Under the pieces are notes generated by a model, which saw nothing but the letters and a program-made list of their open reading frames with translations, made no database searches and was not told where the DNA came from. From the NCBI GenBank assembly GCA_022447525.1, contig JAKVBA010000015.1, positions 1 through 34,174 of the forward strand: a DNA stretch of 34,174 nucleotides, in the 5' to 3' direction. Below, piece by piece: positions 1 to 7,929 of this stretch; the stretch's first letter is position 1, and each line of letters opens with the position of its first letter. The stretch comes from Gammaproteobacteria bacterium (lineage in GTDB: Bacteria > Pseudomonadota > Gammaproteobacteria > Arenicellales > Arenicellaceae). Both the position numbers and the translations under genes were made by a program.

Positions 1-294
1 TGCACTTATCGATTTAGCCAGCGCCTTATCCGCTTTATTGGATGGCCAAGCTATACCGCTCAGATATTCATCATTTATATATTCACAGATAGCCAGAGAA
101 TCCCAAACGGTAATGTCGCCGTCAACAAGAACCGGAACCTTAGCTGAATCCGAATATGATTTGAGTTTTTCAGTAAGATTAGGCGCCCGCAAAGAGACCC
201 TTACCTCTTCGAATTCGACGCCAAACGCAGTCATTAGCAACCAAGGCCTTAGTGACCAGGTACTGTAATTTTTATTGCCAATAACAAGCTTCAT
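1..294 (-). CDS. Glutathione S-transferase family protein, N-terminal part (cut by left edge)
   Basis: Reading the minus strand from the ATG at 294-292 gives 98 codons open to the window edge. The product begins MKLVIGNKNYSTWSLRPWL, the thioredoxin-fold start of a GST subfamily that opens with an N-Y-S-x-W-S-x-R-P-W motif; a serine or tyrosine there would contact glutathione. The cis-proline segment (KVPVLVDG) and the following W-D-S-L-A-I-C-E-Y motif, the usual glutathione gamma-glutamyl site, are both visible. The helical C-terminal domain lies outside the window. The ATG overlaps the TGA stop of the pilus ATPase gene by one base, so the two are probably co-transcribed and translationally coupled. 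The substrate cannot be told from this fragment. Confidence 0.85.
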   Translation of the reverse strand, partial: MKLVIGNKNYSTWSLRPWLLMTAFGVEFEEVRVSLRAPNLTEKLKSYSDSAKVPVLVDGDITVWDSLAICEYINDEYLSGIAWPSNKADKALAKSISA

Positions 295-1427
295 CAAAAG
301 CCTTTTAATTTTAGTGATAAATCAGTCGCACTGGTGGCATTTTTCAAAGCCACTTCTTCAGTGACTTTATCATCTCTGACTAATTGCATAAGGTGTTCGT
401 CAAAACTAAGCATACCCTCAACCTTATCACCGCCTTTGATCAAATCTTTCACGTCTTTGATGCGCTCTGGATCGACCATTAATTCGCGAGCAAGAGGGGT
501 CACAGTGAGAACTTCACAGGCTACAACCCGGCCTTTACCCTCTTTCTTTGGCAAAAGCCTCTGCGTGACAATAGCTCGGAGATTTTGCGATAATTTAGTT
601 CTTATCGTTGCTTGCTCGTCGCCCTCAAAGCTCGATACCATTCTAGTAATAGCATCAGCTGAATTTGGCGCGTGCAGAGTACTGAACACAAGATGTCCTG
701 TTTCGGCAGCTGTTAGCGCAATTTCAATACTTTCAGGGTCTCGCATCTCACCCATCAAAATAATGTCTGGATCCTCTCGCAATGCTGCTTTCATCGCCAA
801 ATCAAAATTTGGGACGTCTATCCCAATTTGACGTTGAGAGATTACACAACGTTGCTCAGTAAAGATGTATTCAACGGGGTCTTCGATAGTAAGAATGTGC
901 TGATAACGCTCTTTATTTACCTGATTCAATAACGACGCCATTGATGTCGATTTGCCCGAACCCGTAGCGCCAGAAAAAATAACCAAACCTTGGCGCATTT
1001 TTGAAATAGCTTGAACTTGAAGTGGTAAGTTAAGAGCGTCCATGTCGGGTATATTATTTTCAATCACCCGCATCACAACAGCCAATTTACCGAGTTGTCG
1101 AAACATGTTTACTCGCACTCTATTTCCGTCGTTGTCGCTCAATGATAAATCCACTTGGTTTTCATCACGAAACAACTCTAAATGATGTTTGGACATAAGT
1201 GGATAAATCAGTCGCTCAATCATTTCGTCACTCATCACAGGTGAGCCTTTAACCTGACGGATACGGCCATCCAATCGCATCATAATTTGATGCTCAGATC
1301 TAATGTGGATATCTGAAGCTTTAAATTGGCAAGCAGAGCTAACAATGCTTGTCAAAAACTCCAAGGCCTCTTTAACCTGAGGTGTGTCGGGCAGATTAGA
1401 ATTAGTAGTGGAGTTTGAACTGGCCAT
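294..1427 (-). CDS. pilU: PilT/PilU-family type IV pilus retraction ATPase, PilU-like
   Basis: This 377-residue cytoplasmic hexameric ATPase would power retraction of type IV pili. All family signatures are present: Walker A GATGSGKST at residues 153-161, the Asp box (TIEDPVEY, about 180-187), Walker B with GEMRDPES (about 226-233) and the His box (TGHLVFSTLH, about 243-252). The N-terminal PAS-like domain carries ASDIHI near residue 38. The PilT C-terminal AIRNLIRE signature is absent; the region TPLARELM...FDEHL is closer to PilU, as is the length (PilT is about 345 residues). No pilT or other pilus gene lies nearby, so the PilU rather than PilT assignment is inferred. The start ATG encodes a Ser/Asn-rich, poorly conserved first 15 residues. 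The downstream GST gene overlaps by one base. Confidence 0.85.
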   Translation of the reverse strand: MASSNSTTNSNLPDTPQVKEALEFLTSIVSSACQFKASDIHIRSEHQIMMRLDGRIRQVKGSPVMSDEMIERLIYPLMSKHHLELFRDENQVDLSLSDNDGNRVRVNMFRQLGKLAVVMRVIENNIPDMDALNLPLQVQAISKMRQGLVIFSGATGSGKSTSMASLLNQVNKERYQHILTIEDPVEYIFTEQRCVISQRQIGIDVPNFDLAMKAALREDPDIILMGEMRDPESIEIALTAAETGHLVFSTLHAPNSADAITRMVSSFEGDEQATIRTKLSQNLRAIVTQRLLPKKEGKGRVVACEVLTVTPLARELMVDPERIKDVKDLIKGGDKVEGMLSFDEHLMQLVRDDKVTEEVALKNATSATDLSLKLKGF

Positions 1428-1461
1428 AGTTAACCTTTCTTATTCTTCTATTTCATGAACC

Positions 1462-2565
1462 TTATTGGCAAAACGCTTCGAAACGAGCAGCCGCTGAACC
1501 ATTATCTAAGCAGGCTTTTACTTTTTCAACTGCTTGTTTCAAGCTGAGTTCAGGCTCAATGAAATTGAGTATATTGGCACTCGCCAGCACTAACGAGTCT
1601 CTTGCAATTCCAGACTGTCCGGTTAACACATTTTTTCCCAATTCCAAACATCTTGCGACGGCAGCGCACTGTTCCTCTAAAACAGGTCCAGCAAGTCTTG
1701 ACGTTGTGCTATACGGCGTTTCCATATGTATCTTATGATCATCAGCATTTCCCGGTGGCTCTTCAGAAAAAACATACTTTCTTAAGGGTTTATTTAACGC
1801 GGGAGCCAACCCACCTTCTACCCCTTTCACAAGTAAAACAGAGTCGAACCCAGCTTGAAAGGCCATTTTTGTATAGATATTAGGGTAGGCTTTATGTACA
1901 TAACCTAACGCCAAGCTGGTCTTTTTACGTCCTTTAATTGGCATCAGCACTCGCTCAAGTGTTGTGATTGCTGTTCGTTTTATCATTCGACCTCTGAGAT
2001 TATTTAGCTCATACAAAGAGGGGGCATATTGAGCTTGATCGACATAACAGAATCCGAACTCACTCAATGTTTTGGAGCAGGATTGAACAGATTCAGTGGT
2101 ACCGCAACCAGCCAGCTCATATACTTTGTGAGCGGTTACGCCAAACTTAGGACCAACAGACCTGACACCATGAATTACCACATTCAATCCAAGCGCTGCC
2201 AGAATCGGTGGAATAAAGGGTGTCATAGTCAAAGTTCGCACATAGCCATCAAAAGGATCCGCTAGAACCAGCACGTCATCCTCCTCAGCTTCTACTGAGT
2301 ATGTAGCCTGTATCAGCGCATCAAGTATTCCGGCGAACTCATCCAAACTCTCTCGTTTCATTCGTAAAGCGATCAGAAATATCGATACCTGAACTTCATC
2401 GATCTCACCCTGGAGGATACCTTGAGCCACATTTTGGGCTAGTTCACGAGAAATATCCCGCCCTCTATCTGGTCCTACGGCAATATCCTTAATAGCTTGA
2501 ATTATTGAATTTTGGAAACTATGTCCTTTTGCAGAGGCCATGTGAATTAGTTTTTTAGGCGGCAT
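1462..2565 (-). CDS. TrpD2/YbiB-like protein (anthranilate phosphoribosyltransferase fold, nucleoside phosphorylase/PRT class III)
   Basis: The protein has the two-domain architecture of anthranilate phosphoribosyltransferase: an N-terminal helical domain (residues ISRELAQNVAQGILQGEIDEVQVSIF region) followed by an alpha/beta domain with LADPFDGYVRTLTMTPFIPPILAAL and a VHGVRS-like loop. It lacks the KHGN motif of true TrpD, and the loop reads IHGVRSVGPKFG, as in the TrpD2/YbiB group. E. coli YbiB of that group binds nucleic acid and is not known to make tryptophan. The frame stays open to 2628, but that start would run into the divergent cysG (ATG 2613), so the ATG at 2565 was chosen; 2541 is also possible. 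Neither start has a convincing ribosome binding site. The role is unknown; the head-to-head arrangement with cysG suggests a link to siroheme-dependent nitrite or sulfite metabolism (inference). Confidence 0.75.
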   Translation of the reverse strand: MPPKKLIHMASAKGHSFQNSIIQAIKDIAVGPDRGRDISRELAQNVAQGILQGEIDEVQVSIFLIALRMKRESLDEFAGILDALIQATYSVEAEEDDVLVLADPFDGYVRTLTMTPFIPPILAALGLNVVIHGVRSVGPKFGVTAHKVYELAGCGTTESVQSCSKTLSEFGFCYVDQAQYAPSLYELNNLRGRMIKRTAITTLERVLMPIKGRKKTSLALGYVHKAYPNIYTKMAFQAGFDSVLLVKGVEGGLAPALNKPLRKYVFSEEPPGNADDHKIHMETPYSTTSRLAGPVLEEQCAAVARCLELGKNVLTGQSGIARDSLVLASANILNFIEPELSLKQAVEKVKACLDNGSAAARFEAFCQ

Positions 2566-2612
2566 TAACAGGATGATGCCACAAATTTTGATGATTAAGT
2601 TAAAATAAAGCC

Positions 2613-4001
2613 ATGGAAAATTACCCAATATTTGTCCGACTTAAAAAGCAACCATGTTTAGTGGTTGGGGCCGGACCTGTCGCTCTCAGAAAGATAAGAC
2701 TGCTGCATTCAGCCGGGGCAGATATTACCGTTGTAGCGCCAGAAATTTGTGAAGATTTGCGTGCGGAAATGTCGGGGCGAGTCGACTTTGTCGAGCGCGG
2801 ATTTATTGATTCGGATATCGATGGCTACAGATTGATTACCGCTGCTACAAACATACCAGCGGTAAATCGACGAGTAAGTAGGCTAGCTCAGAGTAAGAAT
2901 ATTCCCGTAAATGTGGTTGATAGCCCGGAACTTTGTAGCTTCATTACTCCCTCGATTATAGATCGCTCTCCAGTTCTAATCGCTATTTCCACCGGTGGTG
3001 GAGCACCAGTACTGGCTAGGTTATTGCGGGGGAAAATTGAAAGTATAATACCAGCTTCATATGGGCACTTAGCTCGAGCAATGGCCTCTTTCAGAGATGC
3101 ATTAAAAATCAAACTTGCAGACGAGCGGGAGCGACGGATCTTTTGGGACAAAATTGTACAAGGTTCGATCGGTGAATTATTTTTTTCAGGAAGAAATGAA
3201 GAAGGAACAAAAGAGTTGCGAAGCGCCGTGGAAAAAATTAGTAGCGAGATCAATTTTAGTGGTCGCGTTGCACTTATTGGCGCTGGACCCGGAGACCCAG
3301 ACTTACTCACCTTTAAAGCAGTGCGTCTGATGCAGGAGGCCGATGTAGTGCTTTATGACCGCCTTGTAAGCGAGGAAATACTAAATCTATCAAGACGAGA
3401 TGCCGATAGAATTTACGTAGGCAAAAAGAGAGCTGATCATGCAGTTCCTCAAAACCAAATTAATCAACTTTTGGTCGATCTCGCGAAAGAGGGAAAAAAT
3501 GTGGTTCGACTTAAGGGAGGAGACCCCTATATTTTTGGACGTGGGGGCGAAGAAATAGAATTACTGGCAGAGAACGGCGTTTCATTCCAAATTGTACCGG
3601 GCGTGACTGCTGCCAGTGGCTGCGCAACTTACGCTGGCATTCCTCTCACCCATAGAGACCACGCTCAGTCATGTTTGTTCGTAACGGGCCACCTCAAGGA
3701 TGGAACAGTCAATCTAGACTGGAAACTATTGGCAACACCAAACCAAACGGTGGTTATCTACATGGGTTTACTCGGTCTACCGACCATATGTAGAAAGCTC
3801 ATCGCCTATGGAGCCAGCGAGCATCTGCCAATCGCCCTAGTACAACAGGGGACAACCAAAAATCAAAAGGTGTTTACTGGAACTCTAGGAACAATGGAGC
3901 AAGTAATTAAAGGGCAAAAGGTGCAGGCGCCCACGTTGATTATCATAGGCTCAGTTGTCTCTCTCCAAAAAAAGTTACGCTGGTTCAATGCTAACCAATA
4001 G
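2613..4001 (+). CDS. cysG: Siroheme synthase CysG (uroporphyrin-III C-methyltransferase / precorrin-2 dehydrogenase / sirohydrochlorin ferrochelatase)
   Basis: This 462-residue trifunctional enzyme converts uroporphyrinogen III to siroheme, the cofactor of assimilatory sulfite and nitrite reductases. The N-terminal CysG-B half has the NAD-binding loop VVGAGPVALRK (residues 17-27), the catalytic aspartate in NVVDSPELCSF (D103) and the ISTGGGAPVLARLLR segment. The C-terminal SAM-dependent methyltransferase half starts near residue 219 with VALIGAGPGDPDLLT, followed by VVLYDRLVS, VRLKGGDPYIFGRGGEE and VPGVTAASGCATYAGIPLTHR. The length matches E. coli CysG (457). The gene diverges from the TrpD2-like gene and converges with the response regulator gene, with only 9 bp between stop codons. 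No sulfite or nitrite reductase gene lies in the window. Confidence 0.97.
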   Translation: MENYPIFVRLKKQPCLVVGAGPVALRKIRLLHSAGADITVVAPEICEDLRAEMSGRVDFVERGFIDSDIDGYRLITAATNIPAVNRRVSRLAQSKNIPVNVVDSPELCSFITPSIIDRSPVLIAISTGGGAPVLARLLRGKIESIIPASYGHLARAMASFRDALKIKLADERERRIFWDKIVQGSIGELFFSGRNEEGTKELRSAVEKISSEINFSGRVALIGAGPGDPDLLTFKAVRLMQEADVVLYDRLVSEEILNLSRRDADRIYVGKKRADHAVPQNQINQLLVDLAKEGKNVVRLKGGDPYIFGRGGEEIELLAENGVSFQIVPGVTAASGCATYAGIPLTHRDHAQSCLFVTGHLKDGTVNLDWKLLATPNQTVVIYMGLLGLPTICRKLIAYGASEHLPIALVQQGTTKNQKVFTGTLGTMEQVIKGQKVQAPTLIIIGSVVSLQKKLRWFNANQ

Positions 4002-4010
4002 TACTTATAC

Positions 4011-4655
4011 TTATACCCAGCGACGATCGACAGCATACTTAACCAAGCCCGCTGCCGTCTTTACGTTCAGTTTGTGCATCAAGTTTTTCCTATGGGTGCG
4101 CACGGTCTCGACACTAATAAAAAGTTTGTCGGAGATTTCTTTATTAGTCATCTCCTTTGCTATGCAAATAATGATCTCTCTCTCGCGAGCCTTAAGGCCC
4201 ACGTATTCGCCATCCATATGCTTATCAGTATACTTGTATCCCTGCTCTACTGCTTTCTTGGCTCTGGCGCTCAGGTACTGGCCACCCTTCAATACCGTTG
4301 AAAATGCATCTTGAAACTCCTCTAGCGAGGCCTCTTTTACAATGTAGCCATTGGCACCCTCAATCAGCATACTGTTGATATACTCAATCTCGTCTAATAA
4401 AGAATACGCTATTACTTTCTGATCAGGGTTTTTGCGGCAAACTTCTCGTGTGGTATCAATACCATCCATCCCGGGCAAACTAACATCCAGCAATAAAATA
4501 TCCACTTCATTCTGCGCTAAAAAATCGAGAACAGAATTACCATCGTTGGCAGACCCAATTACTTCGTAAATTGGGTCATCTTTTAATAGATTTCGCAGCC
4601 CCAGAGCCACCAGATCCAATTGATCTGCGACGAATATCGAATATTTTTTATCCAT
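4011..4655 (-). CDS. NarL/FixJ-family (LuxR-type) response regulator
   Basis: The 214-residue protein has a receiver domain (1-120) and a C-terminal LuxR-type helix-turn-helix (about 150-214). The phosphoacceptor is D57 in ILLLDVSLPGMDG, with the conserved lysine in GYIVKEAS. The acidic pocket near the N-terminus reads V-A-D-Q rather than the usual D-D, so one metal-coordinating acid is replaced by Q12. The DNA-binding part has the family pattern LKAREREIIICIAKEMTNKEI followed by SVETVRTHRKNLMHKL. It resembles UvrY/GacA and NarL in layout but I cannot assign an orthologue. There is no histidine kinase gene nearby, so it is an orphan here. It converges on cysG. Confidence 0.88.
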   Translation of the reverse strand: MDKKYSIFVADQLDLVALGLRNLLKDDPIYEVIGSANDGNSVLDFLAQNEVDILLLDVSLPGMDGIDTTREVCRKNPDQKVIAYSLLDEIEYINSMLIEGANGYIVKEASLEEFQDAFSTVLKGGQYLSARAKKAVEQGYKYTDKHMDGEYVGLKAREREIIICIAKEMTNKEISDKLFISVETVRTHRKNLMHKLNVKTAAGLVKYAVDRRWV

Positions 4656-4813
4656 AGAAGATGCACACTTAAATACACGTTAAACTTGCCAGAGCGGACA
4701 GACCTGCTCCAGATAAATATCCTTCATTCTACCTAGCAAACTATGATTTGCAAAATATCTATCATGTTAGCTTCGAAAAACACCTAAGTCGAGAAAGCAT
4801 AATCGTATGGTAC

Positions 4814-4838
4814 AAAAAAGGCCCCGCTTAGCGGGGCC
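4814..4838 (-). terminator. Rho-independent terminator of the rplU-rpmA operon
   Basis: On the minus strand a perfect 8-bp stem (GGCCCCGC / GCGGGGCC, loop TAA) is followed directly by six T residues. It sits 28 bp beyond the rpmA stop codon, the expected place for the end of the operon transcript. The stem is entirely G-C and the tract uninterrupted, so this is a textbook intrinsic terminator. Read on the plus strand there is no T tract, so it acts in one direction. Confidence 0.93.
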
Positions 4839-4865
4839 TATTGGGTGCAGTGTCGCGAACAACTT

Positions 4866-5123
4866 TTACGCTGCAACTATACTGACATGCTGTCGGTTCT
4901 TTGGGCCTTTCTTTTCAAATTTCACTACACCTGTTTCAAGTGCGAAAAGAGTGTAGTCTTTGCCCATACCAACATTTTCACCAGGGTGAAAAGTGCTGCC
5001 ACGTTGACGAACTAAAATGCTACCAGCGTTAACTGCTTGACCAGCATAACGTTTAACGCCCAAGCGTTTGGAATTAGAATCGCGACCGTTACGAGAACTA
5101 CCGCCTGCTTTTTTATGTGCCAT
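4866..5123 (-). CDS. rpmA: 50S ribosomal protein L27
   Basis: The 85-residue product starts [20 protein letters not shown], the highly conserved N-terminal arm of L27 that reaches toward the peptidyl transferase centre. The remaining signature, [19 protein letters not shown] with [15 protein letters not shown], is intact. The length is that of E. coli L27 (85). It lies 25 bp downstream of rplU on the same strand, the usual bacterial order, and is followed by an intrinsic terminator. The N-terminus has no cleavable extension of the Firmicute type. Confidence 0.98.
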   Translation of the reverse strand: MAHKKAGGSSRNGRDSNSKRLGVKRYAGQAVNAGSILVRQRGSTFHPGENVGMGKDYTLFALETGVVKFEKKGPKNRQHVSIVAA

Positions 5124-5148
5124 TGTATAACCTCCGCTTAGCTAAGAA

Positions 5149-5778
5149 TTATCCTTCAAGGAATTCTTTCGCTTGTTTAACCCAGTCATCACGTTCGATT
5201 CGACCTTTGAAGTTCAACTCTTCGTCGATTCGGGCGATGTCGTCTGCCTTGAAATCAGCGATTTGTTGGAAAGTAGTGATACCAAGCTTTTCCAATTTAC
5301 CTACGATCACAGGCCCGACGCCAGAAATTTTGCTCAAATCATCAGCACCTTCAGCCGCTTTGGTTTTAGGGGCTGGTTTCTTCTCGGCTTTTGGGGCTAC
5401 TTTCTTTTTAGGCGCCGCTGCCTTTTTAGGCGCCGCTGCCTTTTCTGGAGCCGCTTTCTTTGAAGGCGCTTTGCCACCGATAGCCGTAATTTCGATCTCG
5501 GTGTAGTTTTGACGATGACCCGTGCGGGTACGAGAATTTTGACGACGACGGAACTTTACAATTCTGAGTTTCTTACCACGGCCGTTACTCACGACTGTAG
5601 CTTCGACGGTTTTATCCAAAGTTGGCGTACCTACCTCAACTTTAGCTCCATCACCGATCATTAATACGTGATCTAGAACAACCTTATCGCCTTCTTCAGC
5701 TTTAAGGCTCTCTACTTTGAGTTTGTCACCTACAGCGACGCGATATTGCTTACCGCCAGTTTTGATTACTGCGTACAT
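5149..5778 (-). CDS. rplU: 50S ribosomal protein L21 with Lys/Ala linker and C-terminal helix-hairpin-helix domain
   Basis: Residues 1-102 form a complete L21 ([20 protein letters not shown] at the start; [16 protein letters not shown] near 75-90), matching the about 103-residue length usual in gammaproteobacteria. The frame continues through a basic, low-complexity linker (about 103-146, KKAAAP-like repeats) into a folded-looking tail (147-209): [20 protein letters not shown], then [10 protein letters not shown]. This tail resembles the helix-hairpin-helix domain that extends L21 and NuoE in many Alphaproteobacteria. The extension is in frame with no interrupting stop and is preceded by a good Shine-Dalgarno (GGAGA at 5788-5792) for the L21 start. 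What the tail binds is unknown; extra rRNA or another nucleic acid is a reasonable guess. Confidence 0.95.
   Translation of the reverse strand: MYAVIKTGGKQYRVAVGDKLKVESLKAEEGDKVVLDHVLMIGDGAKVEVGTPTLDKTVEATVVSNGRGKKLRIVKFRRRQNSRTRTGHRQNYTEIEITAIGGKAPSKKAAPEKAAAPKKAAAPKKKVAPKAEKKPAPKTKAAEGADDLSKISGVGPVIVGKLEKLGITTFQQIADFKADDIARIDEELNFKGRIERDDWVKQAKEFLEG
5405..5440. repeat. Perfect 18-bp tandem duplication inside the rplU linker
   Basis: Two identical adjacent 18-bp units (5405-5422 and 5423-5440, each TTTTTAGGCGCCGCTGCC on the plus strand) are followed by a degenerate third copy. On the coding strand each unit encodes six residues of the Lys/Ala/Pro linker of L21 (permutations of KAAAPK). Being in multiples of three, copy changes would lengthen or shorten the linker without breaking the tail domain. 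Confidence 0.9.
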
Positions 5779-5900
5779 AATCTAAAATCTCCAAGCGAGC
5801 GATTTTCGTCCGCTTTAACAAGACGTTCTGTAGGGGCATTTGAACAACTCTTTGGCTCAAACTCTTTCTCCCAAAATGGGCCCAGAGAACAGGAAGGCGG

Positions 5901-5929
5901 AGTTTATTGTCTAAAGCCCTTGGGGTCAA
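5901..5929 (-). promoter_or_regulatory. Sigma-70-type promoter for rplU-rpmA
   Basis: On the minus strand, TTGACC (5929-5924) and TAAACT (5906-5901) are separated by exactly 17 bp. Each box agrees well with the TTGACA/TATAAT consensus. Transcription would begin near 5893, leaving a leader of roughly 115 nt before the rplU ATG at 5778. That leader could hold regulatory structure, but I see no strong stem in it. Confidence 0.72.
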
Positions 5930-5981
5930 CACTTTAGAGAGAAAATACGATGTTTTTAGTTGGTATGAATTTACATCAATT

Positions 5982-6011
5982 TTCACCCCATTATTAACAT
6001 TGGTTTATACT
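5982..6011 (+). promoter_or_regulatory. Candidate promoter for ispB
   Basis: TATACT at 6006-6011 is a good -10 box. TTCACC at 5982-5987, 18 bp upstream, is a moderate -35. Transcription would start near 6018, directly at the ATG at 6019. That implies either a leaderless message or initiation at the downstream GTG (6064). The -10 is convincing; the -35 is not strong. Confidence 0.42.
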
Positions 6012-6018
6012 ACTAACC

Positions 6019-7041
6019 ATGAGCATATCGAGCACCCCGATCAGTGATACTAAGGCATCAAGAGTGGACATCTCTTCTATTGTTGACCTTGTTTCAACTG
6101 ACATGACACAAGTCACTAAAGTAATTAGTGACAATCTAGACAGCGAAGTTGCACTTATTAAGCAGCTAGGAGCATACATTGTACAGGCTGGTGGAAAGCG
6201 CCTTCGTCCTGCGGCCTTACTGCTGGCGGCGAAAGCAACCAAACCTGAAGAAGATACAACTCGTGAGCAGGTTCTTCTGGCTGCAATCATTGAGTTTATT
6301 CATACAGCAACTCTACTTCATGACGACGTAGTGGATGAATCGGAATTGCGTCGAGGGCGAGAAACAGCCAATGAGGTATTCGGCAATGCGGCCAGTGTCT
6401 TAGTCGGAGATTATTTATACTCCCGCTCATTTCAAATGATGGTCGAGGTGGGCAGCATGAGAGTGATGGAGATACTCTCCAGAACAACCAATCAAATTGC
6501 GGAAGGAGAGGTCATGCAGCTAATCAACTGCGGTTCGGCTGATACAACTGAACAGCAGTATATGAAAACTATTCAATCCAAGACTGCGATTTTATTCGAA
6601 GCCGCAACACGCCTTGGAGCAGTAGTAACTCAGCAGGCACGGCCAATTGAGCTAGCTCTAGCCTCCTATGGCCTGCATTTAGGTACTGCGTTTCAATTGG
6701 TAGACGATATTCTCGATTACACTGCCGATGCGCAAACTTTGGGCAAAAACCTTGGCGACGATCTCGCCGAAGGTAAACCTACTCTGCCTCTGATCAATGC
6801 GATTGAACGCTCAGAGGGGAGCGATAAAGAGATTTTAGTGGAGGCGATAACCAATGCCAGCCGAAAAAATTTAGCCGGAGTACTTAATATAATAGAGAAG
6901 ACTGGTTCACTTGCATACACGGTCAGAGCGGCTCGTACCCAAGCAAAAATGGCGCAAAAAGCTCTAGACCCATTACCTGAGTCACCCTATAAATCAGCTT
7001 TGATATCGTTGGCCACGTTCTCTGTGGAGCGAACATTCTAG
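6019..7041 (+). CDS. ispB: Octaprenyl diphosphate synthase (long-chain trans-polyprenyl synthase)
   Basis: The enzyme extends farnesyl diphosphate with isopentenyl diphosphate to make the ubiquinone side chain. The 340-residue protein has the GGKRLRP substrate loop (58-64), the first aspartate-rich motif HDDVVDE (D102, D103, D106), the second aspartate motif FQLVDDILDY (D229, D230, D233) and GDDLAEGKPTLPLI. It is a little longer than E. coli IspB (323). The extra length is an N-terminal 15 residues; homologues begin about where the in-frame GTG at 6064 (VDISSIVDL) would start, so the true start may be there. The gene diverges from rplU, the same neighbourhood as in E. coli. The chain length (C40 versus C45) cannot be read from the sequence. 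Confidence 0.93.
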   Translation: MSISSTPISDTKASRVDISSIVDLVSTDMTQVTKVISDNLDSEVALIKQLGAYIVQAGGKRLRPAALLLAAKATKPEEDTTREQVLLAAIIEFIHTATLLHDDVVDESELRRGRETANEVFGNAASVLVGDYLYSRSFQMMVEVGSMRVMEILSRTTNQIAEGEVMQLINCGSADTTEQQYMKTIQSKTAILFEAATRLGAVVTQQARPIELALASYGLHLGTAFQLVDDILDYTADAQTLGKNLGDDLAEGKPTLPLINAIERSEGSDKEILVEAITNASRKNLAGVLNIIEKTGSLAYTVRAARTQAKMAQKALDPLPESPYKSALISLATFSVERTF

Positions 7042-7090
7042 CATCGCATAAATATTGATCAATGATCGCACCGAGATAAATAGGCTCATC

Positions 7091-7912
7091 ATGACTAAAG
7101 TAGTCACCGTTATAGACTCCGATAACCAAGGTATACTCTCAAGCCTGAGAGAAGCTTGGGAATTTAGAGAGCTTGTTATCATTCTCGCTATGCGAGATAT
7201 CAAAGTACGCTATAAACAGACTGCGCTGGGCGTAGCTTGGTCGGTGCTCCAGCCTTTGTTTATGATGCTAATCTTCAGTATCCTTTTCGGACGCTTGGCA
7301 AAAATACCTTCGGATGGAATTCCATACCCCGTCTTCGTATTTTCAGGTTTATTGATTTGGAATTTTTTTTCTGCTGGGATAGCCAGTTGCAGCAACTCTC
7401 TCGCCGGTTCAGCGGCAATGGTCAGCAAGGTCTACTTTCCGCGTATGGTCATTCCAATCGCAAGTATCGGTGTTAGCCTTGTTGACTTTCTTATCTCGTC
7501 TGCATTGCTACTAATACTGATGACGATTTATGCAGTGAACCCATCATGGCAAATTATTCTTGTTCCATTTTTCGCGGTGGGTACCTTTACATCGATGTTG
7601 GGGATTGGGTTGTGGCTATCAGCAATAACGGTTACCTATCGTGATTTCCGCTTTATTGTCCCTTTCATGCTACAAATTTGGATGTACATCACTCCCGTTA
7701 TTTATCCAGTCTCATTTATTCCCAGCGACTATAGATGGTTACTTTATCTCAATCCTGTGGTTGGTTGGGTTGATGGTGCCAGGTCTGCCTTTTTAGGAAC
7801 ACCCATTAGCTGGCTACCAATTTTCATTTCATTGCTTATGAGCTTGCTTTTAATTATGGTTGGTTTACGTCATTTTACCAAAGCCGAGCAGCGTTTTGCG
7901 GACGTAATATAA
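7091..7912 (+). CDS. ABC-2 type polysaccharide export permease (Wzm-like)
   Basis: This 273-residue integral membrane protein is the permease half of a glycan ABC exporter. It opens with LREAWEFRELVIILAMRDIKVRYKQTALG, a segment typical of Wzm/KpsM/TagG permeases, followed by about six hydrophobic helices. The segment YRDFRFIVPFMLQIWMYITPV and the terminal F-A-D-V-I are also typical. The frame extends to a TTG at 7055, but the ATG at 7091 is preferred because TAGG precedes it (7081-7084) and homologues start near there. It lies 49 bp after ispB and 17 bp before the ATPase gene, and the pair forms one exporter. It would act in the inner membrane on an undecaprenyl-linked glycan. Confidence 0.9.
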   Translation: MTKVVTVIDSDNQGILSSLREAWEFRELVIILAMRDIKVRYKQTALGVAWSVLQPLFMMLIFSILFGRLAKIPSDGIPYPVFVFSGLLIWNFFSAGIASCSNSLAGSAAMVSKVYFPRMVIPIASIGVSLVDFLISSALLLILMTIYAVNPSWQIILVPFFAVGTFTSMLGIGLWLSAITVTYRDFRFIVPFMLQIWMYITPVIYPVSFIPSDYRWLLYLNPVVGWVDGARSAFLGTPISWLPIFISLLMSLLLIMVGLRHFTKAEQRFADVI

Positions 7913-7929
7913 CAGGTTTAAAAGTAGCA

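Noticed and set aside
334-831. Plus-strand open frame of 165 codons
   Set aside because: It lies wholly antisense to the well-supported PilU-like gene and its translation is Ser/Leu-rich with no family features.
1462-2628. Assigning the PRT-like gene as trpD of tryptophan synthesis
   Set aside because: The KHGN motif is missing, no other trp gene is nearby, and the sequence fits the TrpD2/YbiB group.
5117-5506. Plus-strand frame of 129 codons with a Gly/Ala-rich end
   Set aside because: It is the antisense of rplU; the low complexity comes from the Lys/Ala linker.
5779-6018. tRNA, riboswitch or leader peptide between rplU and ispB
   Set aside because: No cloverleaf, no conserved aptamer sequence and no short frame with a ribosome binding site were found; only the promoters are supported.
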